This document shows positions 42,610 to 52,670 of a stretch of 64,000 nt of DNA, one piece after another. The notes beneath the pieces were generated by a model. It saw only the letters and a program-made list of their open reading frames with translations. It was not told the origin of the DNA and searched no databases. This stretch comes from JABWBD01 sp040768665 (GTDB lineage Bacteria; Planctomycetota; Planctomycetia; Pirellulales; Thermoguttaceae): contig JAXGMN010000058.1 of assembly GCA_040768665.1 (NCBI GenBank), forward strand, positions 15,251 through 79,250, in the 5' to 3' direction. The position numbers and the translations under genes are program-made. How positions within the stretch are numbered: the stretch's first letter is position 1; each line of letters starts with the position of its first letter.

Positions 42610-44210
42610 GCACGGGCCAGACCCAGGTCGCCGCCGGTTCGATGCGCACCGATACGCTTGCCGACAGCGTATTGATTCTGCTGGCGCTGACCGTCTTGCA
42701 GCGGGGCATCGGCTTTCTGCGAACCGTTTTGTTTTGCCGCTGGCTCGATGCGGGGCAACTGGGACAGTGGGACATGGCGTTCGGGTTCATTGTCTTGGCG
42801 CCTCCGCTGATCGTGCTGGCAATCCCGGGGGCCTTCAAACGGTACGTCGAGCATTACCGTCAGCAGAGCCAACTTCGAACGCTTCTGCGACGCACGATGC
42901 TGGTCTGCGGTGGCCTCAGCCTCGGTGCGGCCGCCGTAATCTATGGGGCGAGTTCTTCGTTTTCGTGGCTCATCTTCGGCACCACCGATCATGCAGATCT
43001 GGTCGCGATTCTGGCTTTCGCCGTTCTCACCGCGATCGCATTCAACTTTTTCACGGAGCTGTTCAGCGCACTGCGCAACGTGCGGGTGGTCTCCCGACTG
43101 CAGCTCATCAATAGCCTGGCATTTGCGGTGATCGGCGCGACCTTATTGTTCGTCTGGAGAAAGGACTCCGCAAGCATCATCCTCGCTTACGGCGGCGCCT
43201 GCCTGGTCTCCGCTGCCTTGGCTGCGTGCTACCTCGCCCGGGCGTGGCCCGCGCTGCCGCAGACAATGACTCCCCTGACGCATCGCGCACTCTGGTCGAA
43301 ACTGGTGCCTTTCGCCGGATGGGTTTGCGTGATGAATCTGTTGGCCAACCTGTTCGAACTGGCCGACCGCTACATGCTCATCCACTGGTCTCTCCCGGAT
43401 GGCACCGACCCGCTGGTGACCGTGGGCCAGTACCATAGCTCGCGGGTCATGCCGCTGCTCCTGGCTTCCGTGGCCGGCTTACTCGCCACCCTGGTTACGC
43501 CGCATTTCAGTTGTGACTGGGAAGCAGGTCGGCGCGATCACCTCCGCTTGCGGCTCAATCTCTTCATCAAGCTCACTGCAATTGGCCTGAATTGCGGGGC
43601 GATTCTCGTGCTGTTCGCGGCGCCTCTGTTGTTCGACGTCGCTTTCGAGGGCAAGTTCAGCAGCGGCCTCGCCGTGCTCCCGTGGACGCTGGTGTACTGC
43701 AACTGGTTCGGTATTGCCCTGGTCGCCCAGAACTATCTGTGGTGTGCGGAAAAGGCTCGATTGGCGAGCGTGGGCCTGCTGGCCGGGCTTGCCGTGAACG
43801 TAGTGCTCAACGCCCTGCTGGTGCCGCGCATGGGGCTCCTCGGCGCCGTCCTAGCGACCAGCATTGCGAATCTGGTTGTCCTATTGATCGTGTTCGGCTT
43901 CGCCTATCGGCTCGGTTTCCATGTCGATCGGGGCATGTGGGTCATTCTTGCCGCGTCTCTCGCGCTGGTGCTCGGTCCATGGATTGCTCTGGCTGTGCTT
44001 GCCATGGTTGTGATCGAGGCCGTCTGCTCCGATCGGCTTCTGAGTCCTGCAGAGAAACAACTGCTGATCGCCGCTGCCGCCCGGTACGCGGACAAAGCGA
44101 GGAGCGTGCGATTCGTCACCCGGTTGGCAGCGGCCGATGCCGCGGAGCCCCGCCGGTTTGTCGACGCGGGCACGCCGCCGCAGCCGCCGGCCGGCCCTTC
44201 GCGTGGATGA
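42606..44210 (+). CDS. Polysaccharide biosynthesis flippase (Wzx/MOP type)
   Basis: Multi-helix membrane transporter that moves lipid-linked glycan units across the inner membrane. The 534 residues show about 14 hydrophobic helices, with the N-terminal LQRGIGFLRTVLFCRWLDAGQLGQW typical of the MOP/polysaccharide-synthesis family and the FGFIVLAPPLIVLAIPG second helix. It starts four bases inside the deacetylase gene. The last 40 residues are a Pro/Ala-rich cytoplasmic tail. Confidence 0.88.
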   Translation: MSTGQTQVAAGSMRTDTLADSVLILLALTVLQRGIGFLRTVLFCRWLDAGQLGQWDMAFGFIVLAPPLIVLAIPGAFKRYVEHYRQQSQLRTLLRRTMLVCGGLSLGAAAVIYGASSSFSWLIFGTTDHADLVAILAFAVLTAIAFNFFTELFSALRNVRVVSRLQLINSLAFAVIGATLLFVWRKDSASIILAYGGACLVSAALAACYLARAWPALPQTMTPLTHRALWSKLVPFAGWVCVMNLLANLFELADRYMLIHWSLPDGTDPLVTVGQYHSSRVMPLLLASVAGLLATLVTPHFSCDWEAGRRDHLRLRLNLFIKLTAIGLNCGAILVLFAAPLLFDVAFEGKFSSGLAVLPWTLVYCNWFGIALVAQNYLWCAEKARLASVGLLAGLAVNVVLNALLVPRMGLLGAVLATSIANLVVLLIVFGFAYRLGFHVDRGMWVILAASLALVLGPWIALAVLAMVVIEAVCSDRLLSPAEKQLLIAAAARYADKARSVRFVTRLAAADAAEPRRFVDAGTPPQPPAGPSRG

Positions 44211-44381
44211 ATCGGAACCGCCTCTCGTGTCCGGGGCCGGCATGCCTCGATCGCCGAGGCCGACAACGTTGACGAAGCCTTCGCTTGCGGGGACAATCCA
44301 ACAAGAGCCCCGGCAAACTTAGCGAGCAACCACGGCGCGGCCAGGCGTGCCGCGCCATGGTCATCTTGGTTATTCCATATC

Positions 44382-44990
44382 ATGCAAGACCAGTCCGACT
44401 TCCCACTCCTGAAGCGTCAACTCCGCGAGCGTTCACGAATCGCTTGCCGGGATTTGCCGGACAAGGACGAGCGGAGCCGGGTCATCTGGTCGAAACTCCA
44501 CGGCTTCGAGCAGTTCCGCCGTGCGGCAGGCGTGATGTGCTACGTGCACGTGAGAGACGAGGTCCGAACGCGGCCCTTTTTGCCGGTCCTTCTTGATCTC
44601 GGCAAGACGCTGGTCGTCCCGTACTGCGACGGCGACGAACTCGGGCTCTTTCGGCTGCAGAGCCTCGACGAACTGTCTCCGGGGACCCTTGGCATTCCCG
44701 AACCGGCCAAGGAGTTGCGGCAACTGGCCGAAAAGCGCGTCGATGCCCGGCAACTCGATCTGGTCATTGTGCCTGGCGCGGCATTCGATTCGAAAGGGGG
44801 GCGCGTGGGGCATGGCAAAGGCTACTACGATCGCCTGCTTCGCCGCACGCGCCCCGACGCATGGCGGATCGCCGTGGCATTCGAGTGTCAGATGGTTCCC
44901 AGTGTTCCGATGGCCGGCCACGATACCTTCGTCGATGCGGTGATCACGGAAGAATCGACCTATTGGGTAAGGGCGGCCGTCCATCCGTAG
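44382..44990 (+). CDS. 5-formyltetrahydrofolate cyclo-ligase
   Basis: ATP-dependent conversion of 5-formyl-THF to 5,10-methenyl-THF, recovering folate. The 202 residues include the N-terminal KRQLRERSRIACRDL and the phosphate loop VPGAAFDSKGGRVGHGKGYYDRLL, which is diagnostic for the YgfA/MTHFS family. The product feeds the one-carbon pool used by Fmt. Confidence 0.93.
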   Translation: MQDQSDFPLLKRQLRERSRIACRDLPDKDERSRVIWSKLHGFEQFRRAAGVMCYVHVRDEVRTRPFLPVLLDLGKTLVVPYCDGDELGLFRLQSLDELSPGTLGIPEPAKELRQLAEKRVDARQLDLVIVPGAAFDSKGGRVGHGKGYYDRLLRRTRPDAWRIAVAFECQMVPSVPMAGHDTFVDAVITEESTYWVRAAVHP

Positions 44991-45379
44991 CCGCCACGGC
45001 GGTCGAGCACCGGCGGATGAGGGTTTGCGGTGGTCTTTCCGCTACGGCTCTGTCGGCAACGTGTCTCATCCCAGCGAGTCGTAGCCTTTAATCCGGAATG
45101 GCGAGGGTCGCCAGAGATCTTCGTGGAGATCCGCCTAATTCTTGCTCACACCACCGCCACAAAATCGATCAACGGACTGACAGGATGGCAGTCGGCCCCG
45201 TCGGCTTCACATCCGACAAGACCGCGCAAAAGCTTTTCCCGAAAGCAGTTCCAGGCTTAGCTGCCGTCGCGGAGAAGTTCTTGGCACGATGTTTGCATGG
45301 TGTCGTGTTTCGGTGGCAAATCGCCATGAAGGAAACAGAGGCAGTTTCACGCGATAAGGGGACGAGAGGAGGCGGTAAA
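44991..45379. other. Intergenic region before the TPR gene
   Basis: A 389-base gap. The open frame running through it belongs to the upstream extension of the TPR gene and has no protein-like bias. I see no RNA gene or strong hairpin. Confidence 0.4.
45365..45372 (+). promoter_or_regulatory. Ribosome binding site that fixes the TPR gene start
   Basis: AGAGGAGG lies seven bases before ATG 45380, supporting that start over the upstream in-frame starts. Confidence 0.65.
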
Positions 45380-45742
45380 ATGGCCTTCGACGGAAGACAG
45401 ATGGTGCGAATTGCGAAGCGAATGCGGGAGGCAACCGGCTATCTGGAGATCGGGCTGCCCCAGCAGGCCCTCGACTGCCTCGATTGCCTAGGTACTCTCG
45501 GGCCGTTCGAGGCCGAGGTTGAACTCGTCCGTGGCGAAGCCATGCGCCGGCAGAATCGCTTCGAGGAAGCAGCCGAGCGTTTCGCGATCGCCGCCCGGCG
45601 CTTTCCGCCGCCTCAGAGCAAGGCGGCGTTGATGGCTCTGAGTCTCTGCTGCCAGCAGGTCGGCGATCCGGATCGGGCTATGAAAATCCTCGGAATCGCG
45701 CGCGGCGCAAAACCCCAGGAACCGGGTCCTCACGTTCTCTGA
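45380..45742 (+). CDS. Small TPR-like protein
   Basis: The 120 residues are helical with two to three TPR-type units: GYLEIGLPQQALDCLDCLG, GEAMRRQNRFEEAAERFAIA and CCQQVGDPDRAMKILGIARG. Such proteins usually mediate protein contacts. There is no signal peptide or catalytic motif. It stands alone, followed by a strong hairpin at 45847-45878. Function unknown. Confidence 0.75.
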   Translation: MAFDGRQMVRIAKRMREATGYLEIGLPQQALDCLDCLGTLGPFEAEVELVRGEAMRRQNRFEEAAERFAIAARRFPPPQSKAALMALSLCCQQVGDPDRAMKILGIARGAKPQEPGPHVL

Positions 45743-45846
45743 GCTTCCTCTCGAACGCGTTGTGCTCTCCAACTGCGGCGTCGGTTTCTTTGAGCATACC
45801 GGTCGAGTTCGCGGAGACGTCTCCTTGGGCGAGCGGCAGTTGAGAA

Positions 45847-45878
45847 TCAACCCGGCTGCTCGGAAGCAGCCGGGTTGA
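45847..45878 (+). terminator. Strong perfect hairpin after the TPR gene
   Basis: TCAACCCGGCTGCT and AGCAGCCGGGTTGA form a perfect 14-base stem with a CGGA tetraloop. No T-run follows, so it may be a Rho-independent-like 3' end or a transcript-stabilising hairpin. Confidence 0.5.
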
Positions 45879-46026
45879 TGGCAGTCGTGAGGGGATGCGA
45901 TCATCTGCCACGCGCCTTGACAGATCGCGCCGCAGCGACCATCATCGGGTGACACTTTCTGCGCACGGATCCCACCCGTTTGAACCTGCGCAGACCCCGC
46001 GTCGCGTCATCCCCGGAGGCCGGATC

Positions 46027-48333
46027 ATGCCCCTCCCTCGTTCGGTTTTCTTGCTTTCGGCAATCCTCCTTTCACTGTCCGGCGCCCCGGCCCGCGGCGA
46101 AACGCTGCTGATCGAGGCAGAGCAGTTCGACCGTCTTGGCGGCTGGGTCAACGACGCCCAGTTCATGGACCGGATGGGATCTCCCTTCCTCCTGGCCCAC
46201 GGCCTGGGCGTGCCGGTTGAAGACGCGGTAACGACGGTCAGCGTTCCCGCGGCGGGAACTTGGCGAGTCTGGGTCCGCACTCGCGACTGGGTGGCCACCT
46301 GGAACGCCCCGGGCGCCCCCGGCAGATTTCGTGTGCTCCTCAATGGCCAAGCGTTGGCGGCGACGTTCGGCACCGAATCCGCCGAGTGGCACTGGCAGGA
46401 CGGAGGAACGGTCCAGATTACTGACGCCTCCAAACCGCTCGAACTTCGCCTGCACGACCTGACAGGGTTTGAAGGGCGCTGCGATGCCGTGGTGCTGACG
46501 ACGGATCCCGGCCTCGCGCCGCCGAACGGGGATCCCGAGATGACTGCATGGCGCCGCAAACTCCTTGGAATCTCCGATCGGCCGGCCGACGGGGCCGAGT
46601 ACGACCTGGTGGTCGTCGGCGGTGGCATTGCCGGTACGTGTGCCTCGCTCTCGGCTGCCCGTCTGGGGCTGAAAGTAGCCCTCGTTCAAGACCGGCCCGT
46701 GCTGGGCGGCAACAACAGCAGTGAAGTGCGAGTATGGCTGCAGGGGGCTCGCAATAAGGAGCCGTTTCCTCGTGTCGGCGACGTTGTCGCGGAGCTTGAG
46801 CAAGAGCGCCATGCCCACTACGGCCCTTCCAACACGGCCGACCTCTACGAAGACGGAAAGAAGCTCGACCTCGTCCGCGAGGAGAAGAATATCGACCTGT
46901 ACACCAATCACCGGGCCAATGCAGTGGAAACCGCCGATGGCCGCCTTCAGGCGGTCGTCGCTCAGCACACCACTAGCGGCTGCCGCGTGCGGCTCGGCAG
47001 CCGATGGTTCGCCGACTGCACCGGCGACGGTTGCCTCGGGATGCTCGCCGGCGCCGACTACGACATCACCCTGCAAGGCCATATGGGCCGCTGCAATCTC
47101 TGGAACGTCATCGACACCGGCAAGCCCTCGCCGTTTCCCCGGTGCCCCTGGGCGCTCGACCTGTCGGACATGCCGTTTCCCGGCCGCGCCAAGGCGGTCG
47201 CAGGGGCCGGGCCGGATCGGCGGGGGATCGAGGCACTGGGAGGCTGGTACTGGGAAAGCGGCTTCGACCACGATCCTTTGGCCAAGGGCGAGGCAATCCG
47301 CGATTGGAATTTCCGCGCCATGTACGGTGCGTGGGATGCTCTGAAAAACGTCGACGGACGCTATGAGACGTACCGGCTCAATTGGGCGGCCTTTGTCTCT
47401 GGAAAACGCGAATCGCGACGGCTGCTGGGCGATGTGGTCCTGACCAAAGAAGACGTGCTTTCAGCAAACGAGTATCCCGACGGCTGCGTGCCGACCGGCT
47501 GGCCGATCGACCTCCACCTGCCCGACCCTCGCTACGAGAAAGGCTTCGAAGGCGATGCATTCATCGCGCAGGCACACTACGATCGCTATCCGCCGCCGTA
47601 CTGGATCCCCTATCGTTGTCTCTACAGCCGCAATGTGCCGAACCTGTTCATGGCCGGTCGCGACATCAGCGTCACCCACGAAGCGCTCGGCACGGTCCGG
47701 GTCATGCGCACGGGAGGTTGCATGGGCGAGATTGTCGGTATGGCCGCCTCGCTCTGCAAGCGGTACGATGCGGGGCCACGCGAAATCTACTCCGATCATT
47801 TCGATGAGCTCAGAGAGCTCATGCGGTGCGGCGTCGGCAAAGCTCCGGCGCCGCCCATGGGCTTGAAGCCGCCCGCGTGGCTGGCGTCTGCCGGAGAAAA
47901 CCTCGCTCGTGCCGCTGCAATTCGGGTCTCCGGCAGCCGTGACGCCGAGGCCTCGCCGCCCGCGCTTCTGAACGATGGCCGGGCCGATCTGAACGACAAT
48001 GCTTCGCGCTGGCTCAGCGATGCGAAACTGCCGCATTGGGTGGAATTCCGCTGGGAGAAGCCGCAGTCGCTCGGCGCGGCTCGGATCCTTTCGGGCTACC
48101 GCACCGCTGGTGGCTCGGTGACCGGACCCTTACGGGCGTTTTGCCTGGAGTGGCACGACGGACATCAGTGGCAGGCAATTCACGAAACGGTCACCGCGGA
48201 CAATTCGGCCGCCGACTGGCACCGCCGATTTCCGCCGGTGACCACGAACTGTCTGCGCCTGCTGGTGGCGGAAACCCAGATCGATATCTCGCGAGTCTGG
48301 GAAGTCGAGCTTTACGGCGAAGTCCCAGACTGA
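46027..48333 (+). CDS. Secreted FAD oxidoreductase with flanking carbohydrate-binding-like domains
   Basis: The 768 residues have a signal peptide (about 1-24) and a beta-sandwich N-domain (about 25-165; LLIEAEQFDRLGGWVNDAQF, resembling golvesin/CBM-like modules). A FAD-binding Rossmann fold opens with VVVGGGIAGTCASLSAARLG, DRPVLGGNNSSEVRVW near residues 193-235. A long FAD domain ends at FMAGRDISVTHEALGTVRVMRTGG. A discoidin (F5/8C)-like sugar-binding domain (about 625-765) closes the protein. This layout is typical of planctomycete exported flavoproteins; the substrate is unknown. ATG 46027 gives the signal peptide. It is followed 14 bases later by a glycosidase gene. Confidence 0.85.
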   Translation: MPLPRSVFLLSAILLSLSGAPARGETLLIEAEQFDRLGGWVNDAQFMDRMGSPFLLAHGLGVPVEDAVTTVSVPAAGTWRVWVRTRDWVATWNAPGAPGRFRVLLNGQALAATFGTESAEWHWQDGGTVQITDASKPLELRLHDLTGFEGRCDAVVLTTDPGLAPPNGDPEMTAWRRKLLGISDRPADGAEYDLVVVGGGIAGTCASLSAARLGLKVALVQDRPVLGGNNSSEVRVWLQGARNKEPFPRVGDVVAELEQERHAHYGPSNTADLYEDGKKLDLVREEKNIDLYTNHRANAVETADGRLQAVVAQHTTSGCRVRLGSRWFADCTGDGCLGMLAGADYDITLQGHMGRCNLWNVIDTGKPSPFPRCPWALDLSDMPFPGRAKAVAGAGPDRRGIEALGGWYWESGFDHDPLAKGEAIRDWNFRAMYGAWDALKNVDGRYETYRLNWAAFVSGKRESRRLLGDVVLTKEDVLSANEYPDGCVPTGWPIDLHLPDPRYEKGFEGDAFIAQAHYDRYPPPYWIPYRCLYSRNVPNLFMAGRDISVTHEALGTVRVMRTGGCMGEIVGMAASLCKRYDAGPREIYSDHFDELRELMRCGVGKAPAPPMGLKPPAWLASAGENLARAAAIRVSGSRDAEASPPALLNDGRADLNDNASRWLSDAKLPHWVEFRWEKPQSLGAARILSGYRTAGGSVTGPLRAFCLEWHDGHQWQAIHETVTADNSAADWHRRFPPVTTNCLRLLVAETQIDISRVWEVELYGEVPD

Positions 48334-48346
48334 TCGGAAAACGAGG

Positions 48347-49321
48347 ATGCTTCCATTTCTTCTCACGGCAATGTCGCTCGAGTGCCTCGCCGCCGCTGGT
48401 GGGTTCGAAAACAGGCAGCCCCCGCAAGTCAGCTTTCAGGCGATTCCTTCGCCGATCATTTTCCGCGGCGACGCCGTCACTGCCTATCGAGACCCTGCGG
48501 CAATCTACCACGACGGCGTGTTTCACCTCTTTTTCACACTGGTCCGCACGGAGCCGGACGGAAAAATCTACTCCTACACGGCCTCGAGCAAAAGCCGGGA
48601 TCTTGTCCGCTGGTCCGAACCGCGGATCTTCACTCCTCGCGATCAGAACCTGAACTTTTCCAGTCCCGGGAATATTGTCCGCTATGCCGACCGCTGGGTT
48701 CTGTGCCTCCAGACCTATCCTCGCCCCAACGGCGAGAAGTACGGCAATCATAGTGCCCGCGTCTGGATCCTGCGCAGCGACGACCTGGAGCAATGGAGCG
48801 AACCGGAACTGCTGCGGGTCAAGGGCGATGTGCCTTTCGAGAGCATGGGCCGGATGATCGATCCGTATCTTCTGGAAGACAAAGATGAGCCGGGCAAGTG
48901 GTGGTGTTTCTACAAGCAGAACGGCGTGAGCCGGTCCTGGTCGCGTGACCTCAAGCACTGGACCTTCGCCGGCTCGGCCAGCGCCGGAGAAAACGTCTGC
49001 GTACTCGTCGACCGCGATGAGTACGTCCTGTTTCACTCACCGCATAACGGCATCGGCGTGAAGCGATCCGTAGATCTCAGGTCCTGGCGGGACTGCGGCC
49101 TGCTGGTGCTCGGCCAGCCCGATTGGCCCTGGGCTCGCGACGGCCGATTGACCGCCGGGTTCGTTCTCGACCTCCGCGGAGAACGGGCCATCGGCAAGGC
49201 GATCATGTTCTTCCACGCCAGCGAGAAATCGGAAGAGATCACCTTCGACACCCACTGCCACCTCGCCTTGGCATGGAGCGACGACTTCAAGAGCTGGCAC
49301 TGGCCTCGCGAGGTAGAATAA
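48347..49321 (+). CDS. Exported five-bladed beta-propeller glycosidase-like (GH43/GH32-like)
   Basis: The 324 residues begin with a short export signal (MLPFLLTAMSLECLAAAG). Repeated propeller blades follow: AYRDPAAIYHDGVFHLFFT (with the Asp typical of the nucleophile/base strand), SSKSRDLVRWSEPRI, RSDDLEQWSEPELL, DPYLLEDKDEPGKWWCFY and DLKHWTFAG. This matches the beta-propeller of GH43, GH32 and GH117-like enzymes, but the family cannot be fixed from sequence alone. It lies 14 bases after the FAD oxidoreductase and is probably co-transcribed with it. Confidence 0.78.
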   Translation: MLPFLLTAMSLECLAAAGGFENRQPPQVSFQAIPSPIIFRGDAVTAYRDPAAIYHDGVFHLFFTLVRTEPDGKIYSYTASSKSRDLVRWSEPRIFTPRDQNLNFSSPGNIVRYADRWVLCLQTYPRPNGEKYGNHSARVWILRSDDLEQWSEPELLRVKGDVPFESMGRMIDPYLLEDKDEPGKWWCFYKQNGVSRSWSRDLKHWTFAGSASAGENVCVLVDRDEYVLFHSPHNGIGVKRSVDLRSWRDCGLLVLGQPDWPWARDGRLTAGFVLDLRGERAIGKAIMFFHASEKSEEITFDTHCHLALAWSDDFKSWHWPREVE

Positions 49322-49395
49322 CCTGCAAACCCGTCATCCAACAATTCGAGGGGGGGGCGACGTTTTCGAACGTGCTTCGACGTCGTAGCCGGGAG

Positions 49396-52300
49396 CTAGC
49401 CCGCTTCCTCGTCGATGATGCGATCGAATCGCTCGCGGGTCTCGCGGGTCAGACGCTCGAAGTCGACAAGCAGTTCGCCGCTGCTGGGGCAGCGGAGCAG
49501 GTGGGCGAGCTTGGTCAGCTCCGTGGGATCCTCGGGGAGCTTGTTGCGAGAGGTGATGTTCATCAGCCGCAAGCGGGCCTCAAGGGTGCGGAGGTAATGG
49601 TAGCTTTCGCGAAAGAAGCAGTAGTCGGCCGCGTCGAGGCAGCGGGCCCGATGCAGGGCATCGAGCGCGGCCAGCGTGTTGGGTGTGCGGACTTCGAGAT
49701 TGCGGCCGCCGTGCTTCAGTTGAAGCATCTGCACGAGAAATTCGACGTCGACGATCCCGCCGGGCCCGAGCTTCAAGTTGCCCTCGCTGGCCGTCTCTTC
49801 CATGCGACGCCGCATGCGGCGGATCGCCTCGGCCTGCTCGGGCCGCCAGCGATGGTCGAAGGCCGCGCGGCCGACCGCGGCCATCGTCTTGAAGGCCATC
49901 TCGGGCGAACCGTAGACGACCCGCGCGCGGCACAGCGCCTGGCGCTCCCAAAGCTGGCCGTCGCCATGGGCGAAGTAGCGAGAGAACTCGTCGAGCGAGA
50001 CCGCCAGCGGGCCGCTCTTGCCCGTGGGACGCAGCCGCGCGTCGACCTCGTACAACCGGCCGTACGCGCTCAGGCGGCTGGCGGCCTTGATGATCCGCTG
50101 TCCGAGCTCGCCGGCGAAATGCTGGTTGGTCGTTGTCTCGGTCCGGCGGGCGAAGGGGCCGTGGCTGGTGTGCCCATCGGCCTCGTAGAGGAAGACGAGG
50201 TCCAAGTCGCTATGGTAGTTCATCTCCTGGCCGCCGAATTTGCCCATCGCGAGGATCGCCACTTCCGCCGGGCGGCCATCGGTCGTGGTCGGCGTTCCGT
50301 ACTTCTGCACCAACTTGGCTTGTTCGCGCCCGACGATCTGGCGGAGACACGTCTCGGCGATATCCGACAGCGCGGCCGTGGTGGCCGTGATGTCCTCCTT
50401 GCCCAGCAGGTCGCGGACGCCCACGCAGAGCTGCTGATCGTTCTTGAAGCTGTGGAGGATCGGATCGAGATCCTCGGCGGAGCGGCAGAGCTCGGCCAGG
50501 ATGCGGTCGAGGTTCTCGCGCGTCGGCAGCCGGTCGAGCACCAGGCTGTCCATCAGGCTGTCGAGCATGCCGGGATTGCTGGTAAGCAGGCCCGACAGGT
50601 AGGAACTGTACGCGCACAGCCGCACATAGAGCTGCAGCGAAGGGGGATTGAAGCTGAAGAGCTCCCAGAGCACGCCCTTGCCGCCCAGCGACTCGCTCAC
50701 CTTGTCGAGATTCACCAGCGCGGAGTCGGGATCGGGCGTGGCGGCGATCGCCTCCAGGAGCCTGGGGGCGATGGCGGCCAGAAAGTGCCGGCACCGTCGC
50801 GTGGAGAGGAAGCGGATCTTCTCTTCCGCAAGCGCCATGAGATTGCGATAGGCCGATTTCACGTCGCGGAACGGGTAACGTCCCAGCACTTCCTTGATCC
50901 GCTCATCGCCGGGGTCGGGATCGAGAACCAGGTCGACCTCGGCCTCGGCCTCCAGATCGTCGTCGCGGAAGGCGTCGTGCAACAGATGGTCGAGGATCCG
51001 CCGGTTCTCTTCCGTGGCGTTGCGGTAGTCGCTCTCGAACGCGGCCAGCGCGGGCCGGGCGGGCGTGTCGGTGTAGCCCATCCGCAGCGCGAGCTTCCGC
51101 ATCTCTTCGAGATCGTTGGGCAGCAGATGCGTCTGAAGGTCGAACATGATCTGCAGACGGTGCTCGACCTTCCGCAGAAAGCTGTAGTTCACCTCCAAAA
51201 GGGACCGCTCGAGATTGCTCAGACAGCCGACGTTCTCCAACTGGGCGATCGCCTCGAGGGTGTTTCCGGTCCGCAGTTCCGGCAGGTCGGCGCCGTTGAG
51301 GAGCTGGAGGAACTGGATGACGAACTCGACGTCGCGAATGCCTCCGTGTCCGGTTTTCACGTCGCGCTGGTCGGCGCCCTGATCGACCGTCCGTTTCTCG
51401 ATCCGCCGCTTCAGCGCCTTGATGCCGGAAATATCGGCCCGGTTGAGATAGCGGCGATAGATCCACGGCTGGAGCTGATCGAGGAATTCCTGGCCCAACT
51501 GGCGGTCGCCGGCCACCGCACGCGCCTTGATGTAGGCCTGCCGTTCCCAGGTGCGACCACGCAGGTCGTAGTACTGCAACGCGCCGGGCAGGCTGACGAC
51601 CATCGGCCCGCGGTCGCCGTCCGGGCGCAGACGCAGGTCGACCCGGTAGGTGCTGCCCAGCTCGGTGGTCTCGGTCAGCAGCCGGACCAGTTCGCGGGCG
51701 AGCCGGTCGAAGAACTCGCGATTGGAGAGCGGGCGGCGAGTATCGGTCTCGCCTTCGGCGTCGTAGAGAAAGATCAGGTCGATGTCGCTCGAGTAGTTCA
51801 ACTCGCCACCGCCGAGCTTGCCCATGCCCAGGACGACGAACCGAGCCGGTCGGCCGTCGGGACCGATCGGCGTGCCCCGTTGCTTGCGGAGACTGTTCCA
51901 CGCCGTCACCAGCGCAGCCTCGAGGATCGCTTCCGCGAGGTAGGAAATCTGCGCGGTCACGGTTCGCACGCCGTGCTCGCGGATGATATCGCCGTAGGAG
52001 ATCCGCAGGGTTTCCCGGCGTTTGAAGCGGCGGAGCGTGCGGAGGATGAGCCGGTCGTGGTCCAGGGCGGCCACCTCGCTGGTCAGCTCTTCGACCAGGG
52101 CCTGGCGGGCGTAGGGCCTGCCTTGGGTCATCCGCAACAGGTCGAAGCTTTCCGGGTCGGTCACCAACAGGTCGCTCAGGTGCTGACTGGTCGAAAGGAT
52201 CTGCACCAGCGTCGGGAGCGCCTGAGAGTCGCGTTCAAAAAGCGCGCCCAGGGCCAAGGGATTGCGGGCGGCCGCCACGAACCGCTCGAGGTTGTTCAGC

Positions 52301-52503
52301 GCCATGTCCGGGTCGGCACAACTGCCGATGCACTGGCCGAGCTGCCGGCAGACGACGCCCACCAGGTCGAACGTCATTCCGCTGGTGGCGATGCTCACCA
52401 GGTTGGCATGCGCCCGCCGAACGTCGGCCAGGCCGATCGACCGCAGCCAGTCGGCCGCTGCGGCAGGATCATCGAGGTATCCGCGGAGCTGGTTCAGGTC
52501 CAT
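49396..52503 (-). CDS. glnE: Glutamine synthetase adenylyltransferase/deadenylylase
   Basis: Two-domain enzyme that adenylylates and deadenylylates glutamine synthetase according to PII and glutamine. The 1035 residues have two nucleotidyltransferase cores: VVLGMGKLGGGELNYSSDID in the N-terminal half and ILAMGKFGGQEMNYHSDLDL in the C-terminal half. Each is followed by RRPLSNREFFDRLARELVRLL- and GELGQRIIKAASRL-type helices. The length is normal (E. coli 946). The ATG sits at the end of a heptanucleotide repeat array that fills the spacer from miaB. The opposite strand also has a 1129-codon open frame, which I reject as a shadow. Confidence 0.96.
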   Translation of the reverse strand: MDLNQLRGYLDDPAAAADWLRSIGLADVRRAHANLVSIATSGMTFDLVGVVCRQLGQCIGSCADPDMALNNLERFVAAARNPLALGALFERDSQALPTLVQILSTSQHLSDLLVTDPESFDLLRMTQGRPYARQALVEELTSEVAALDHDRLILRTLRRFKRRETLRISYGDIIREHGVRTVTAQISYLAEAILEAALVTAWNSLRKQRGTPIGPDGRPARFVVLGMGKLGGGELNYSSDIDLIFLYDAEGETDTRRPLSNREFFDRLARELVRLLTETTELGSTYRVDLRLRPDGDRGPMVVSLPGALQYYDLRGRTWERQAYIKARAVAGDRQLGQEFLDQLQPWIYRRYLNRADISGIKALKRRIEKRTVDQGADQRDVKTGHGGIRDVEFVIQFLQLLNGADLPELRTGNTLEAIAQLENVGCLSNLERSLLEVNYSFLRKVEHRLQIMFDLQTHLLPNDLEEMRKLALRMGYTDTPARPALAAFESDYRNATEENRRILDHLLHDAFRDDDLEAEAEVDLVLDPDPGDERIKEVLGRYPFRDVKSAYRNLMALAEEKIRFLSTRRCRHFLAAIAPRLLEAIAATPDPDSALVNLDKVSESLGGKGVLWELFSFNPPSLQLYVRLCAYSSYLSGLLTSNPGMLDSLMDSLVLDRLPTRENLDRILAELCRSAEDLDPILHSFKNDQQLCVGVRDLLGKEDITATTAALSDIAETCLRQIVGREQAKLVQKYGTPTTTDGRPAEVAILAMGKFGGQEMNYHSDLDLVFLYEADGHTSHGPFARRTETTTNQHFAGELGQRIIKAASRLSAYGRLYEVDARLRPTGKSGPLAVSLDEFSRYFAHGDGQLWERQALCRARVVYGSPEMAFKTMAAVGRAAFDHRWRPEQAEAIRRMRRRMEETASEGNLKLGPGGIVDVEFLVQMLQLKHGGRNLEVRTPNTLAALDALHRARCLDAADYCFFRESYHYLRTLEARLRLMNITSRNKLPEDPTELTKLAHLLRCPSSGELLVDFERLTRETRERFDRIIDEEAG

Positions 52504-52547
52504 AGTGGATAGTGGATAGTGGTTGGTGGTTAGTGGATAGTGGTTAG
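52503..52547. repeat. Heptanucleotide array, glnE side
   Basis: Tandem TAGTGGA/TAGTGGT units (about six) abut the glnE ATG, which is CAT on this strand at 52501-52503. Read on the glnE strand they are NCCACTA repeats ending directly at the start codon. Confidence 0.9.
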
Positions 52548-52670
52548 TTTTCGATGGCCAACGTGGGCCAACAGCCGGCGCTGAAAAGATGGCAAGGTCA
52601 CTCCTGGCACCTTGTCGCTATCCGCCGGGAGCTGTTTCGGCTGTACGTGTAACATAGGGCCCCTCTCCTC

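Noticed and set aside
49123..52512. 1129-codon open frame on the plus strand
   Set aside because: It lies opposite glnE, whose minus-strand product has both nucleotidyltransferase signatures. The plus-strand translation has no recognisable domain, and such long antisense frames are common in high-GC genes.
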